The notes: generated by a model not told the origin, from the letters alone. A stretch of 64,000 nt of DNA from Lineus longissimus (GCF_910592395.1 NC_088321.1:12834001-12898000), one strand, 5' to 3'; shown: positions 12,134-24,954, numbered from the stretch's first letter. Numbers and translations: made by a program.

Positions 12134-13648
12134 AAATACTGTTTCCACGGATAAGAAACCTGAATTGAACGCCAAACTATAAATGTTACAGTCATGCTTC
12201 TTTTATATCTCATACCGTGATATTATTACATCTATGTACAATTATTAAATAAGGTGCAATATAACATTCTCACAGAAGTATCATTCATCGGAGTTGCCCT
12301 AGACTGCGAGAACTCCTGCCTGGGTGAGTTACTGTCATAGAAAGGGACATGCACATCCGTGACCTGGAAAAAGCCGGCAAAGGAGGGTTATTTCTATCCA
12401 AGCAACGGGCCTCTGTGCCTGTGCTGCTCAAGTTCATGGCATTTTTAAACCAACCATCTATGGCGTTTATCTTTACTAAAAACACCAACACAGGTGACAA
12501 TGAAAAGCAGACAACCCAGATTTTGAAACAAAAATTACTTGGTCGACTTCCAAATTGTAATTGCAACATTGTCGCTGGGCAGATTATACCTCTCAATCCG
12601 CTAAAAGGGGTGTGGATTAAAGCTGCTCGCTTCAGGCGCCTGCCCGCCGACAGGTTTTTAAAAATATTTCCATGGACATGGATGTGCATACTGACCCCAA
12701 CAGGGCAACTCTCCTTTTCTTTCACAGGGTTGCAACAAGGCACACTTTTAGAAGGGACAACCTAAGGAACGATACATGAGACCATATATTCAAGCATGAC
12801 ATTTGCGTGTTCAAAACATCTCACCTATATACAATACCACTCTCATCCCTCACAGATAGTCATACTTTTTTTTAAAACTAAGAATAAGTTCTCCCTGGCA
12901 AAATGTAGGCCTTTTTCGAGACCTCAAAGAGGTAGGCTTCATTCATGGCTGGATTTTAAAAGGCAATCGAAAACTACATACTCCACATCTTTTAAGACAA
13001 ATAACCGCACGCAAAAAAGCCACGTTTACCTGCAGTCTCACGAAAGTAAACATTTTGGTTCGAAATCCATTTTCAACAGTTTTTTGTAAAGCACTTTAAA
13101 AAAGACCTCGGCAAAAATGAAATGGCCAGGCGCCATGTGCTCTGTTGTCATCAGTGACAGGAATATGGTAACTGTTATGGTTACAGAGAATGTTCACCTC
13201 TGTGACTTTGTAAATTAGGTCAAGGTGTGAAACGGTTGTGTCCTCAACACTGTGACTGTGAGGGTAGAGCTAAAAATGAAGGTCAAAATAGAGGTGATTT
13301 GTGGAGGTTTAAAGGCAGAATGGCCACTCCACCTGGGAGGTGCTTTAAGAGGCAACCTATACCGACAGTGAAGTTTCAGAAACCCCTCAAATAAACCAAA
13401 ATACGATCCTGACTGCTTCCATCAGTTATGGTTGCCCAACTAAACTGCTGCTGCCAAAATGAGGCACAGTGCATTATACAGTATAAACAGTGCTATATAA
13501 TGCAGCCAGGGTTTACTAAAAGACCATCATTCCGTCCCCTAAATCTTCACGTCTGATAACAAATGTCCTCCAACAGGTTCTAACAAATATTCCAGAATAA
13601 ATACGCATTCAACGACATGATTACACTCTCCGTCAAAAGTCAATTTAG
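12134..13648. other. no gene recognised; overlapping open frames on both strands
   Basis: Open frames of 138 codons on the + strand (12349-12765) and 152 codons on the - strand (12285-12743) cover almost the same DNA. Neither shows a family I recognise, and neither has clear splice sites or codon bias that would decide between them. A copy of the AGGTCA-containing interspersed repeat begins near 13190. I do not call a gene. Confidence 0.35.
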
Positions 13649-13729
13649 CTTTACACCCCCACTTTCCGATATGGACTGTTCTAATGCATTAACTGGAAGA
13701 GTCCATACAGGGAAATGGGGGTGTAAAGG
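13649..13729. mobile_element. small foldback MITE, ~80 bp
   Basis: The whole segment folds on itself. The left arm starts GCTTTACACCCCC and the right arm ends GGGGGTGTAAAGG. An inner pair, ATGGACT / AGAGTCCAT, flanks the TAATGCATTAACTGG loop. The same loop and inner arms occur at 1238-1295. It has no coding capacity, so it is non-autonomous and its mobilising family is unknown. Confidence 0.75.
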
Positions 13730-16700
13730 TTAAAGCACCCTTTCTGCTCATTTGATCCATACACTATAAGGTAAAACCACTTTCCACTTATACACTGATC
13801 CTTTAAATGAAGATTTTCATTGCAAAATGCGATATGCGTCATATCCAAAATTTCGGCATTCCTGATATAATGACTGATCTGCCTCCAAATTTCAGGACAT
13901 TCAAGTCAACAGTAAAACTTTATAATCGAAAATGTACCAAATTTTCCAATGCATTTTCAGTTAAATTCAAAACTTTGATGCCAAAATGGCAAGAACCTCT
14001 CGTTTTGCGATGAAATTCTTTGCATGATTGCTAACTGAACAAAAGTGGTGTTTTCAACCTTTAGATCAGGAGAATCTCACTGGCCACCATGAAAAAAAAT
14101 TCATATTTCAAATGTCTTTCCCAGCATTAATATGTTATTTCTTCATTTTCGAACTATAAAAATATATATCAAGAGGAACTGGTAACAATAACATATTCAG
14201 GAATGAGGTAATGTATTTCTCTCATCAGGTATCAGTGTAGCCTGTGCTCACACTGAGCATGCTCACAAGTGTTTTCTCTAATCCACCCCCCCCTCCACTT
14301 CCCACAGCCTATTTACAAAAGGTCCCAACAAAATTTCTCTGCTGCATGTAATCCAGGGCCCAGTGGTGTGACATACATTTGTATACTTTTTTAATTTTTT
14401 GGAGAATTCAGGTTAACCAACCCATTATAGCTGACCACCGACTAAGTTACATTTATTTTGAGACGTACAATGTTGCTTTAATTGAGGTTTTCAGATTCTG
14501 GCCCCCTGGCGGCCAAGTGACGAATCAGATTTGACTGAACTTCAGTGTAAATTCAGGGTATATATTCCATTGCTATGTCTGGAATAATCCTTGAGATATT
14601 TAACTCCTAAAAGCTTGACATTCTTCCAAGGCCACCAGATGATATAATGTTGCTTCGAAAAGGCAAAAACAAATTTCAAAGATGGCTACCAGGAGGTCAG
14701 ACACTACATGTAGGTTATGTTGCGAAAAACGAAAATTATCTAGGCACATTACCCTACATGTAAGCTGTCATAATAAACACTGACTGTCATTACAACAAAT
14801 TTTGGTAAAAAAGCCCTGGTGGTTAAGAAACATGCCCCAGTTACACTCTAAAATTTATGCCAGTTGACCGTGTTATATGCCAGGCTCTTTTCCCTACTTA
14901 TTTTCAAGGTTACGCCTAAAGTGACCTTGAAAAGTAGTTAAAAGAACATGGGGTATTAAGTCACTTGTCCTAATTTGAAGTGATAAAGATTTTTACTCTT
15001 GGTGAGCCAATGAAACAAAATAAATTTTTTTTTTTACTAATGACTGAATTCGAATCAAAATTTCAACGTTTGAACGCATGGCCTGGGCCTTTTTCAAAAT
15101 GCTTTCACTGCACAGTGAAGGGGGGGGGGGGGTTTAGAAGTTCAATTTTCCTTTTCATGGGCCCTAATCCATGTTTCACCTGTTAATAAATCAAAATGAA
15201 AAATATAAGACCTCTTAGTAGTTTAATTGATGTGATCCTAAGGTTGATCCTAAATAAAATACCAAAAGTGTATGACTTACACATGAAATTTTAGGCTCTG
15301 GACATAAAGGCCAACACCAGTTGAAACCAGCACTGAATGGTCAATACATGGCAATACATTTGAAAATATATCACGTCATACACAAGTTTACAAGTTATCA
15401 AATGCTTTCTCTTCAAAGAACAACTTTGATCAAAATCTTCAGAAAATTTACAAAATATGATGTATCTCAGCAGTGTTCTTGCCAGTCTAGCAAAGTGATT
15501 TCCAGGTGCTGTTTGTGAACCAGGGATGTCAATAAGGTCAGGCAAAAAGTCTGACACTTTTTATTCGTAAAAACCTCATTCTTTGGTCAGCACTAAAATG
15601 CTTATTTTTTGTCCAATCTTGAGAATTCGAAGATCTACCGAGAGTTGAGATGGATGTCAGTTCATTCCAGCTATAAAAATTAGCCTTTCGTGAGAGGAAA
15701 AAGTCTGAAATCCTCAAAGCACTGTGGCTTTTAGATCCCACCGGCATGTTTGGTTATGTAGTGTCTAGCTGAAGACTTTGAAAAGGTGCTATGTTTTATT
15801 ATGAAATTACTGTACATGTATGAAAACACTGAAGTTCAAAGCATACAGTTTTGTGCAAATTAAAATGCACCCAAACTTATCCGTCCCAAGCTGCAAGAAT
15901 ATGATAAATCATTTAGTACAATAAATAGTGATAGGACTATCAGACTGCTGCAGCAAAGGGAAGGCCTCGATATATGCAAGCATTGGAAGACATGATCGAA
16001 AGGTCACAAATTATTTGATGCAAAATATACGTGAAAACTCGCAAATAAATTCCATTTCGTAAAACACAGGAGGAGAAGATCTACAAATGCACACATGAGA
16101 AGCCAATATATTCCCTGTGCCCGAAATGCTAATAAAAGCCATCATTACGTCCAACCCATTCAGCACTGATCAACCACAAGGGGCCTGATAAGCTTATGTG
16201 GTATATTTTTGTTCATAACTCACTTTTGATTAGTTTGATCAACCCATCATGTGACATCAGATTTCTTATCATTTCTTCCCACTCAACTATAAGAAAACAA
16301 ACAACAAACTTGAGAGCACCTTCTGTCATTTTCCAATCTATGGCCTGAGGATTTCTGATTTCAATCCCATCAAAATTGAACAACATCGAATTTAGAACAA
16401 AAATACTTGATTTTCAAAAGAAAGGCGGTAAATTTTGCATCCAATAATTTTTAAGCGACTGTTTCATTATGGCCAAATATAATTAGGTTAGAAATATGTT
16501 GTAGAAAATAATGTATACGTTCTTTACAAATTACACAGCTGTGATATTGGACCATGTTGGACTGCATCTATCAATGTTGCCTGTACATCAAGTGGTGGTC
16601 AACAAAGGTGAAAGACTCCATCCATGGATTTTATATTCTACTATGACGCATGTGGATCTATAATGGAGAAATACACCATAGATCAATGGATAACACATGG

Positions 16701-16875
16701 TTGTTTCTACCACGGGCCTATCATTGATTCTATCAGAATTTCTGATGGGTGATAGAAGAATCGCTCTTAGAATAGGTGAATTATTCTTATTTTTCAGAAA
16801 TCTGAAGACTGTTACTCAAATGGGTTTTGTACTCTGCTGTTCGTGTGCATTTATATGGGACCCACTGTCATTGGA
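13730..16875. other. gene-free stretch with diverged repeat fragments
   Basis: I see no conserved exon. Recognisable content is limited to fragments of the ~300-bp repeat family (GGCCCCCTGGCGGCCAAGTGA near 14500; GTGACCTTGAAAAGTAG near 14919), a G12 run at 15121-15132, and a repeat at about 15525-15660 that is distantly similar to 31415-31545 (shared GGGATG.CAAT.., GTCTGA, GAGTTGAGA landmarks). Confidence 0.5.
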
Positions 16876-17361
16876 TCTACCATGGATCTACCATGGGCCA
16901 TCATTGGAGCTATGATATCATAGAATCTATGATGGGCCATTATAGAATCTTTAGAATCTATAAATCTATGATGAGCCATTATAGAATCTATGATGGACCA
17001 TTATAGAATCTATAGAATCTGTGATGGGCAATTATAGAATATTTAGAATCTATGAATCTATGATGGGCCATTATAGAATCTATGATGGACCATTATAGAT
17101 TATATATATAGAATCGGTGATGGGCCATTATAGAATATTTAGAATCTATGAATCTATGATGTGCCATTATAGTATATTTAGAAGCTATGAATCTATGATG
17201 GGCCATTATAGAATCTATGATGGGCCATTATAGAATCTATGATGGACCATTATAGAATCTTTAGAATCTATGATGGACCATTATAGAATATTTAGAATCT
17301 ATGATGGGCCATTATAGAATCTATAGAATCTATAATGACCCATCATAGATTCTATGATGGG
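16876..17361. repeat. degenerate minisatellite based on TAGAATCTATGATGGGCCAT
   Basis: About 20 imperfect copies of a ~22-bp unit (TAGAATCTATGATGGGCCAT plus TA, with TTTAGAATCTATGAATC expansions) are arranged head to tail. At the right end the unit appears once inverted (ACCCATCATAGATTCTATGA), so the array edge can form a hairpin. Weak precursor copies (GGATCTACCATGG) lead into the array from 16876. Confidence 0.9.
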
Positions 17362-18816
17362 ATCTGAGTGTTAAACCTAGTTTGTGATAATCATTCCATC
17401 CATGGGCCTATCAATTATTCGAAGATGGAAAGTTTTGTCTGTGAAGTGTCTGAAGAGACAAACATGTCGATACCACAGTCACAAGCACGGCCAAACATTA
17501 TCAAGTGATCAAGACATCAAGAAAACCACTCAAGGCCATTTCTGAGTGGAAATATCACATATGTAGTTGTCTTGGCCCAGACAACCACTCATGTGATATA
17601 TTCACTCAAAAACAGACGAGTACTGTTTTCTGTTTGATATCACATACCATTATTCATGAGTAGTTTAAGGTTTTTTCAACTGGAATCCATGCAAATTTCA
17701 TTCCAGAGTCCGAGATGAAATTGCGTCGTGATGACCCGAAGTAATGATGCAATGTCGTTATAATAGTAGGTCAATGAATGACGTCAATTGAGCTCGACGA
17801 AACAACGACCACGACATATCAGAGAGGTTGTACATCACAGATTTCATTTGCACCCATGTGATGCAAACATGTGATCCAGAAGCATATTGGATTTAACGCT
17901 TGACAAAGTTCGAATATAGTTGTTTTGCTGCTTCTAAAATCATTTGTAATAAAGTTCAGCTGATAGATCATGAATTAACTGCCACCATTGGTATCACATG
18001 CGATTTTGAGACAGGTTTGCGCTAAACCTCGATGGCGTCTTGGCATGTGATAAAATCAGGAACCTATCTGCCCCACAAAAACATTTTCCACTGCAAAAAT
18101 TGCGGAGAGACACATTTACAATTTAGGTTTCTGCCCATATAACTTTGTACATTACAAAATAATTCGAGTGACTTTATACAAAGTTGAGTGTCCATTACTG
18201 CAAATCTGCGCAAGAGGGCTAAAACTTAAACCGACTGAGATCCTACACATTCCTACATATTCTGTTAGAAAATAATTCTTGGATCGGGTAATTCTTGACA
18301 ACATGTGATCTATTGATTCAGGTAGATAACATATCATCTTGACAGTGCCAGGACAGCCGGTAGCAAGGTCTCTCACTCCAAGACCAAAGATAGATGACGT
18401 TAGATAACAGCAGCAGGCTGCCGCCAGCTATCGAGGAAATCAGGATTACAAACCGAACTAAGCGGGAAGGATATCGAGATGATAATTCATCGCTGAAAGT
18501 TTCTCGAGCGCAGATTTGCCCTAATGTCCTCTTGAATATTACAGTGCTGTACATTGCAGGAATCGTACCAGTGCTGTACATTGCAGGAAAACAAAATCAT
18601 GACGTCTGGTGCTGTTTTGGTGAAATTATTCCATCTGCACTATCTATAACGCGTGTGATGGCCTTTCCCGAGCGTCACACACACTGGCCATTTCCTCTCT
18701 AATTATATCATGGAGAACTCAGACCCATAAGCCACGGAATAAGATGGACGACATTAGAGAAGTTTAAATGTACTGACTAAGCTTTGAGATAGACATTATT
18801 AGCTCTTCAGACAATA
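17362..18816. other. gene-free stretch with one foldback and one short direct repeat
   Basis: A foldback lies at about 17547-17610, with CTGAGTGGAAATATCACAT pairing against ATGTGATATATTCACTCA. At 18541-18589 the words CAGTGCTGTACATTGCAGGA occur twice with a short spacer. Overlapping open frames at 18318-18702 on both strands have no recognisable product. Confidence 0.45.
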
Positions 18817-18990
18817 TTGGGCGATTGTAATGCAAGTAGAAGGAAACCGGAGACCCCAGAGGAAATCTACGCTGTCGAAGGAATCGCCCTCTCTATCACA
18901 CGAGTGTGCCAGAACCGACTAGGAATCGAACTCGGGACTTCAGAGGTGACAGGCACTGACGCTACCACTGCACCACTCCGACAGCCTAAT
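18817..18990 (-). mobile_element. tRNA-derived SINE, copy 1
   Basis: Read on the minus strand, the segment has a tRNA-like head: GGTGCAGTGGTAGCG as the A-box region and GAGTTCGATTCC as the B box, about 30 bases apart. The flanking body (GGAAACCGGAGACCCCAGAG on the plus strand) is shared with 21037-21198 at clear but imperfect identity. Two dispersed copies with an internal pol III promoter and no cloverleaf-quality stems fit a SINE better than a functional tRNA gene. Confidence 0.75.
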
Positions 18991-19331
18991 ATTCTTTCAT
19001 TGTGTTTTTGTCAAGTCGACGTAGAGTAACCTGCACTCAGGTTGATATTACGTCTGAACATGAACTGCGACTGGTTTCGAAAAACTGTTTAAGGTGACAC
19101 CATGTGGCTCTGAATAGGTACGGTCTTATCATTCCAGATTCCAAGAAATTCTCATCACATCTGGTTCTTCAACAAAATGATTACATCCTGTACACAGGTG
19201 GAACTTGTCTCACCAGCATCTTTGAAATTATTTACAAAATTGCATTTTTATTCCTGTCTCGTTCCATCCGTCACGTTATAAAGGAATGCTTCGAATATTG
19301 ATCCATCATCACTTAATGTTTCCTCTCATTG

Positions 19332-19345
19332 CCACTAGGTGGCAC
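19332..19345 (+). promoter_or_regulatory. strong match to the CTCF core motif
   Basis: The bases CCACTAGGTGGCAC match the bilaterian CTCF core (CCACNAGGTGGCAG) at all but the last position. A second strong match lies in the opposite orientation at 48638-48651. Motif matching alone does not show binding. Confidence 0.4.
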
Positions 19346-19514
19346 CACAAGTCCAATGAGATGAAGTGTGAAAGATCAACGAGGGAAAAGACAATCTGAA
19401 ACGAAACAGAAAATCATCAAATATCAATTAGGAACTAAACCGGTATTTTCATCAAAGGTTGACCATAGGCTAGGCCATTTCTGCTAGAACTTGAAAACCT
19501 AAAGCAATTAGAAT

Positions 19515-19765
19515 GATAATAATAATGAGTCTTTTATATAGCGCAATTCCGTGAGACTATAGTTCTCGCTCAAAACGATTTGGGATATCATATTATGACC
19601 CCGGTCTCCACAGAAATCAATCAGGGATTTCAAGGAGCAACCAGAAGGTGCTCACTTGAACTCGACCAGAAGGGGAACTAAGCAGTGACTCGGCCGGGAG
19701 TCGAACCCACGACCTCCTGATCATGAGGCCAACTCTCTTCCACTGCGCTACCGCTGCCCCAAAGA
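19515..19765 (-). mobile_element. tRNA-derived SINE with GCGCTATATAAAA tail
   Basis: On the minus strand the 5' end is tRNA-like: TAGCGCAGTGGAAGAGAGTT (A box) and GTGGGTTCGACTCCCGG (B box), with CTCATGA in the position of an anticodon loop. A ~130-bp body follows, then GCGCTATATAAAAGACTC and an ATTATTATTATCATT tail. The tail and body make this a SINE. The head alone could be mistaken for a tRNA-Met-like gene. Confidence 0.8.
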
Positions 19766-19769
19766 ACTC

Positions 19770-19873
19770 TTTCAAAATGAAGTGAATGTAGTGTCAAGGG
19801 TGGGAGACTGTTCTTTGTTTTCCCCGAGAACAGACTCCCACCCTTGAAATTAGCATTCACTTCATTTCGAAGG
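19770..19873. repeat. foldback (inverted repeat) of ~100 bp
   Basis: CAAGGGTGGGAGACTGTTCT at about 19794 pairs with AGAACAGACTCCCACCCTTG at about 19826-19845 around a 12-base loop. The outer words AAATGAAGTGAATG and CATTCACTTCATTT also pair. This gives a nearly complete hairpin directly beside the SINE, and it is probably a MITE. Confidence 0.75.
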
Positions 19874-20319
19874 ATTTCTAGGATTTCAAGTTCCAGCCAC
19901 AATGGCCCAGCTTATGGTCAATGGCCCAGCTTTTGCTTTCTGGAACGCACAGCTAGAGCCACCTATCAGCCGACTCTATGCACTAAATTTCTAGGAAGCC
20001 ACGCCCCCACAAACCTCAACCAATGAAAGCGCAGATAAACAACAACAAACCTGAACACGTTGGGGTATCGCGGCTGACTTTTGTTAAGACGTAGCGTAAA
20101 CTACATTCTCTGTTCGCAATAGTACTTAACCTGGTTGACCAAATTTGTAAAGTCATTCATTGAAAAAGTACCAATTATATGAAACGTCTGAATAGACTGG
20201 AGTCGTTGCATTTGTTTATTTAAACCCACACCAGCTTATGGTCAACCCTTAAAAACACAAGTCCATGAAATCACGTCCATCTCATTATCTTGCTTGACTA
20301 TGGTCTGTTCCATATTTTA

Positions 20320-20720
20320 CACCAACCCAAGCGGTTTTGGCAGCCTAACAAAAACCAATGGCGATGAATTCAAAGCAAGGCTTCGTAGGCGCATTGTGCA
20401 TTTACATTTATTTGCAATTCATTCGAAATCCAGGTGTTTAGAATTACTTGCCGAGGTTTTGCCCAACATTTCAGCTCTACCCTGAGGTGTTTTGGTGAGA
20501 CAATCAATACCGCCAGTGAGGTAGGTATGAATTTCTATTCTAAAACACCTCGATTTAAAATGCTTTTTTGACAGCTTCGATTTTGCACCAATCCAAGCAA
20601 TTTTGGTTGAGTCGTCTATACAAATGAATTCAAAATGAGGCTTCATAGGGCCATAGTGCATTTAAACTATAAAGTTTGATCAATTCGAAATCCAGGTGTT
20701 TTGGAATTAAATATCGACAA
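20320..20720. repeat. tandem direct duplication, ~265-bp period
   Basis: The words CACCAA.CCAAGC..TTTTGG, GAATTCAAA..AGGCTTC.TAGG, TAGTGCATTTA and AATTCGAAATCCAGGTGTTT occur in the same order at 20320-20450 and again at 20586-20720. The copies are clearly diverged. No coding content is evident. Confidence 0.65.
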
Positions 20721-20818
20721 ATAACATATACCAGACATTTATGGCGTTGTTGTTTTTTATGCCTTGAAATACATTGTAGTTGAAACGCTCACAGTATTTC
20801 CCAGAGGATGCAGCCCTG

Positions 20819-20930
20819 TCGAATGGGGTATTTGGAGCCCCGGTTTATTTGTAGCCCCTGCATTGTTTGATGCATGGGGATATCAATCAATATCATAGGC
20901 AGGGGCTACGATTACCTTACTCTACCTTAT
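20819..20930. mobile_element. foldback MITE with GAATGGGGTA termini (copy 1)
   Basis: The left end, GAATGGGGTATTTGGAGCCC, and the right end, GGGGCTACGATTACCTTACT, are imperfect inverted repeats. The body (TTGATGCATGGGGATATCAA) matches the element at 34938-35060 in opposite orientation. It has no coding capacity. Confidence 0.75.
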
Positions 20931-21036
20931 AATGTTCATCCTAAAGCGACTTGGGAAGTGAGTAGATGAACATTATAATATATTGAGTGGAGAGCTGAGC
21001 GTCAACTGGGACACTATTACCTCTACAAACATATAA

Positions 21037-21198
21037 TTGGGCAATTGTAATGTAAATAGGAGGAAACCGGACACCCCGGAGGAAACCTATGCTGGTGTAG
21101 AGTTGCTCACTCTATCACATGGGTGTACAGGGACCGACAGGGCATCAAATCCAGTACCTCAGAGGTGACAGGCACTGGTGCTTTCCCTGCACCATCAG
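21037..21198 (-). mobile_element. tRNA-derived SINE, copy 2
   Basis: This is homologous to 18817-18990: shared plus-strand words are TTGGGCAATTGTAATG, GGAGGAAACCGGACACCCC and CAGAGGTGACAGGCACTG. On the minus strand the A- and B-box region is recognisable but more decayed than in copy 1. Confidence 0.7.
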
Positions 21199-21917
21199 AG
21201 AGATCAGGTTGAACATTCCACAGCCGCACTGCGTATATAAGTCATTGTTTTTAAATATATCTCAGCTGCCCAGTTGCATATTGATCTAATTGCCACTCGA
21301 GCTATCAATGGTACTCTATTCGTTGCTCTCCCTACCTCTAACAGGTGGCTCGATTATTTCAACATCGATTGCAACGAAATGCAGGCAATCTACTGCGATG
21401 TCATATAGTTCAGAATATACAAGGATGTCTATAGAATACTGAATCAGTTAATATCTTCTTTAAAAGTTCATATCGGTAGTCGTGAGGGGGCACATTACTG
21501 GTACCTAGCCTTGGGGAAGGAGCCTCCTCAACTGTGGTACCTAAGGGTAGAGGACTACCAGGAGACTTGCCTCCATAGCCTGGTAAGCAACCAGTCCTGA
21601 AGAGACACCCAAAAGACAAATCTGGGAAATGTAACTCATTTGCCTTGGCAGAATCTAAAGTCCAAGAGCAGTCTACACTCATCGAAATAAAGGTTTTTGA
21701 GCTATTGAAAAACTTTACGAGGGTGTATATTTAAATACTGTTGGCGAAAAAAAATCTTTCAAAAGCTAGAGAACCTTTTTTCTGAGAGTGTGCCTTAGGG
21801 TAGTGGAATCCCAATAAAGTACCCTTGGAACGAAAGGAATCGGCACTCGACGCATAGCCTACGTAAGCATCGTCACAGAGGCAGAGGATAAACTTGATCG
21901 GGGTTAACTCACCTGTC

Positions 21918-23369
21918 TCATGATTCGCGTTGATTCTGTACTTCAACTACCTTTAGATCCACTTGTACCGGTGACACATACTCGTAGCCACCTTTAGACG
22001 ACATCTGTTTCTGTATAGAATTGAGCTGCAAAGAGAAAGAAGGCAGTGCGATTTTTTGGAATCTTAGCCCATGCAAGTCATGCTATAATTACTGGATAAC
22101 TTCACTACGCTCCTCCCAGAGCATAGGCCACTTACAACTCTCCCCCATCGTCTTTTGCCGCTGGCGATCCTCTCCAGTTTCTGCTAAGAGTGACTCATGG
22201 CCGCCATGTCACTTTTGAGACACAAACCTCTCTGATTACTAGACACAAGCCTCGCTATAATTACTAGACACAAGTCTCCCTATAATTATTGGACACAAGC
22301 CTCTCCCACATCACTGAACACAATACAAGCAGGGTCAGAACAACCTCAAATATAAAGAGTTCCGGTCATGCGCAAGGACAATGGTGAGTGTCTTTACCTG
22401 AGTTCCATTGGACATCTCCCCGGATCCTATGTGGCCTGTGTGTCGGAAATCTGTCGGTAATCCTATCATGCTCCGATCAATATTCGGACGTCGTCGCTTC
22501 TGTTATGGACAGAAATGATGTGTCAATTTGCAGTGAAATTCCCTTTTGCATCACCAACACAGCTAATAAGAGCACCCCGCCCCTCCCCCTGCCCCCTCCC
22601 ACATCAAACAACAAGGAAACACACCACCCGGCAGTGAAATTCTGAACTTTGACCATTGTGACCGTGAAAAGTATGTATAATCAAAAACCCATGGATCATG
22701 TGACATATCCTTATCAGATACACCTACCATAAAAATTTGGAACCAAAGCCATTGTCAACCATTCCACAAATAATCCTTGGTTTACTCCAGGGTCAGTGAA
22801 TGAGTGATGTGTGTGAGGAAAGGAGCATAAAACTTGCTGGTCCTGGTAGTCGAGGGCGGGCAATGATAGGAACCAATCTTATTGGGGGGGCGACCTGTAC
22901 ATTCACCCATCAGAATAAACTTCAATCCGCTACGCTATACATCAACCCCATGTGCGACCTCGAAAAAGGCCAGGAATATCAGCCATACGCAATTCAGCCT
23001 ACAGTACTGTCCAGCCACTCGCCCCGGCTCTGTAAGGTTTACTATGTAACGCCCATGCGTGGAGCCATTTTCCCCCCAAGATAGCTGTTTTGAGAATGGC
23101 CAGACTATCCCAGCACTATTTTTCGAGATGACCAAACATTCACCAAGTGCTTGCCCTGTTATCTTCGAATCAATGCGCGTTTGGCGATTTGAGATCGTGG
23201 GCGTGAAGTGGAGTGTTTACTTTCGGCTATTCGAGGCCAATTCTCGTTGTAGTGGGGCAGGCCAGTGCCGGTCTTACCCTCTAGCTCTACGGCTGCTTGA
23301 TAAACTACTTACCGCTGGCTGGGGCTGCTCGGTTATACAACATGTAAAACACACCATGACTTCTGACAT
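21918..23369 (-). CDS. CDC42SE: CDC42 small effector protein (CDC42SE1/2 family)
   Basis: Three coding exons on the minus strand: 23369..23313, 22499..22398 and 22025..21918, all phase 0 with GT-AG borders, encoding 88 aa. Human CDC42SE2 has 84 aa, so the product is full length. Exon 1 encodes MSEVMVCFTCCITEQPQP, matching the family's palmitoylated N-terminus (Cys10-Cys11). Exon 2 carries a basic patch (KRRR, residues 20-23) and the CRIB motif (about residues 31-44: I-G-x-P-x-x-F-x-H-x-x-H-I-G). Exon 3 starts LNSIQKQMSSKGGY, as in vertebrates. Family members bind GTP-CDC42 through the CRIB motif at the plasma membrane and modulate actin. The start is the ATG that aligns with the family; an in-frame ATG sits one codon upstream at 23372. 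The first coding exon has an acceptor before it (exon begins at 23409), so a non-coding upstream exon exists. Confidence 0.95.
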
Positions 23370-23590
23370 CATAATCAGACACTACTGGACGTGTAGCGTG
23401 GATTCAAATCTGAAACAATCAAGAATAGAGGTACACAAATGAATTGAATAGTTTTACTATAGACATAATACATCCATCAAAATGTTAGTCCACTCTTTAT
23501 CACGGACCCGTCAAAAAGACTATAAAAATCTAGGCTACATAATCTCTGCCACTATAGTCAGATGTACCTCCAGGCACATACATTTTTTAA

Positions 23591-23785
23591 TATATGTGAC
23601 CAGTCACAGCAAAACCAGGCGCCTGTCGCTCTGAGCTTGGCAGGTTGAGATGGTCTGCTTGTTCATTTCTCTGTTGTCTGCCTTTTGTGAAATATGAATA
23701 TCAATTTCTTCCATTACCTCCTGGTGTCATTTAGGCTATCTTCTGTGCGACATGCGCCTGGTTTTGCTGTGACGGGTCACATATA
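23591..23785. mobile_element. palindromic MITE, family A copy 1
   Basis: The termini TATATGTGACCAGTCACAGC and GCTGTGACGGGTCACATATA are inverted repeats. They continue inward through CAAAACCAGGCGC / GCGCCTGGTTTTG. Related copies are at 32561-32758 and 62234-62463. It is about 195 bp and non-coding. Confidence 0.85.
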
Positions 23786-24954
23786 AAATAAATGTAGTCA
23801 AATGAACCTTTGGCATGTCCGGAGACATTATATCAGTACATGTTTGTTATACTTTTTTTATAGTGCCATTAAAAAGGTGATTTTAAGGACATGTACATAC
23901 CGGTGACGCATGCCTAGTTTTTTAGGTGTTTTTATTTTCTGAATCGAGTGTGTGTTTTATTTATTGCTGTACATGTATTGACACATAAAATAAACTATGT
24001 CATATAGACAGTTTGTTGTTAATGCTACCTGAATTGGAATGAAAATTACAAGGGACCTTTTTATCAGTACGATATAGAATCAGGACAACACTTCCCTGAG
24101 GCCATGCCATGATTCGACCATTCTGGAAATGTCATCCCTACTATGTATTAAATCCAAAGGTAAATCTTGCTGACCTGCACACATGACAGAAAATGCCAAC
24201 ATTTTTACAGTCCCGCTGGGAGGGGTCAAAATTATATGATTACGGAGATGGGGGGGGGGGGGAGTCATTTTGAATACAAAAACTACAAGCACTGGCCTCC
24301 TCTTAAATTTGCTGAGTGGGAGGGGGTTATCAATGCATGATGCACATCCCCCCCACCCCCACCAATCGACCCACTTCGGCTGGTAGTTTTAAGAGACATG
24401 TATCAATGATGCCTATCTAGGCCATGCTCAAGTTGATATTTAAACAAAATTATCATGCGGACCAAGATGGGTCAAGTGGTGGTTAGAATGGTTGCAAACA
24501 GTTTTTTTGTTAAATCGTTCAGTTTTTAGGCCAATGATTATGAATAAATGTAACAAAGAACTTAGTTTTAGAATGGAAACTCATGAACAGCATTTGCGTG
24601 TCCAAACAGGGTTGTTATAAGCTTTTAAAAAAAGGACATGTATGACTATGAGGTCAACTGTACATGCCACAACATGTGCAATGCCAATGGACTCATGGGT
24701 ATTGTCACTGCAGCCTCCTACAACTGCAACATGGAATCATCTGCTGACGGCAGCAGCTTTAAATAATCTTTGCTTTTTTAACTCAATTAAAGAGACAGGA
24801 GCAGCCGTTACAGTCAGAATTCAATATCAAAGACGGCAACATCGCATCTATAGCATGGGGGTCGAATAAAAAATTTATACAAAACGTCATGTATCTTGGT
24901 TTGGAGTACACAATGTACAGGTATCCTACAATTTTACCAAAAACAAATATCACA
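23786..24954. other. gene-free stretch upstream of CDC42SE
   Basis: It contains G and C homopolymer runs near 24250-24262 and 24349-24361 but no exon with recognisable conservation. If the candidate exons at 25.4 and 26.3 kb belong to CDC42SE, this is part of its first intron. Confidence 0.4.

Noticed and set aside
19680-19760. Functional tRNA-Met-like gene on the minus strand
   Set aside because: A and B boxes are present, but the acceptor stem does not pair cleanly and the sequence continues into a SINE body with a GCGCTATATAAAA plus ATT tail.
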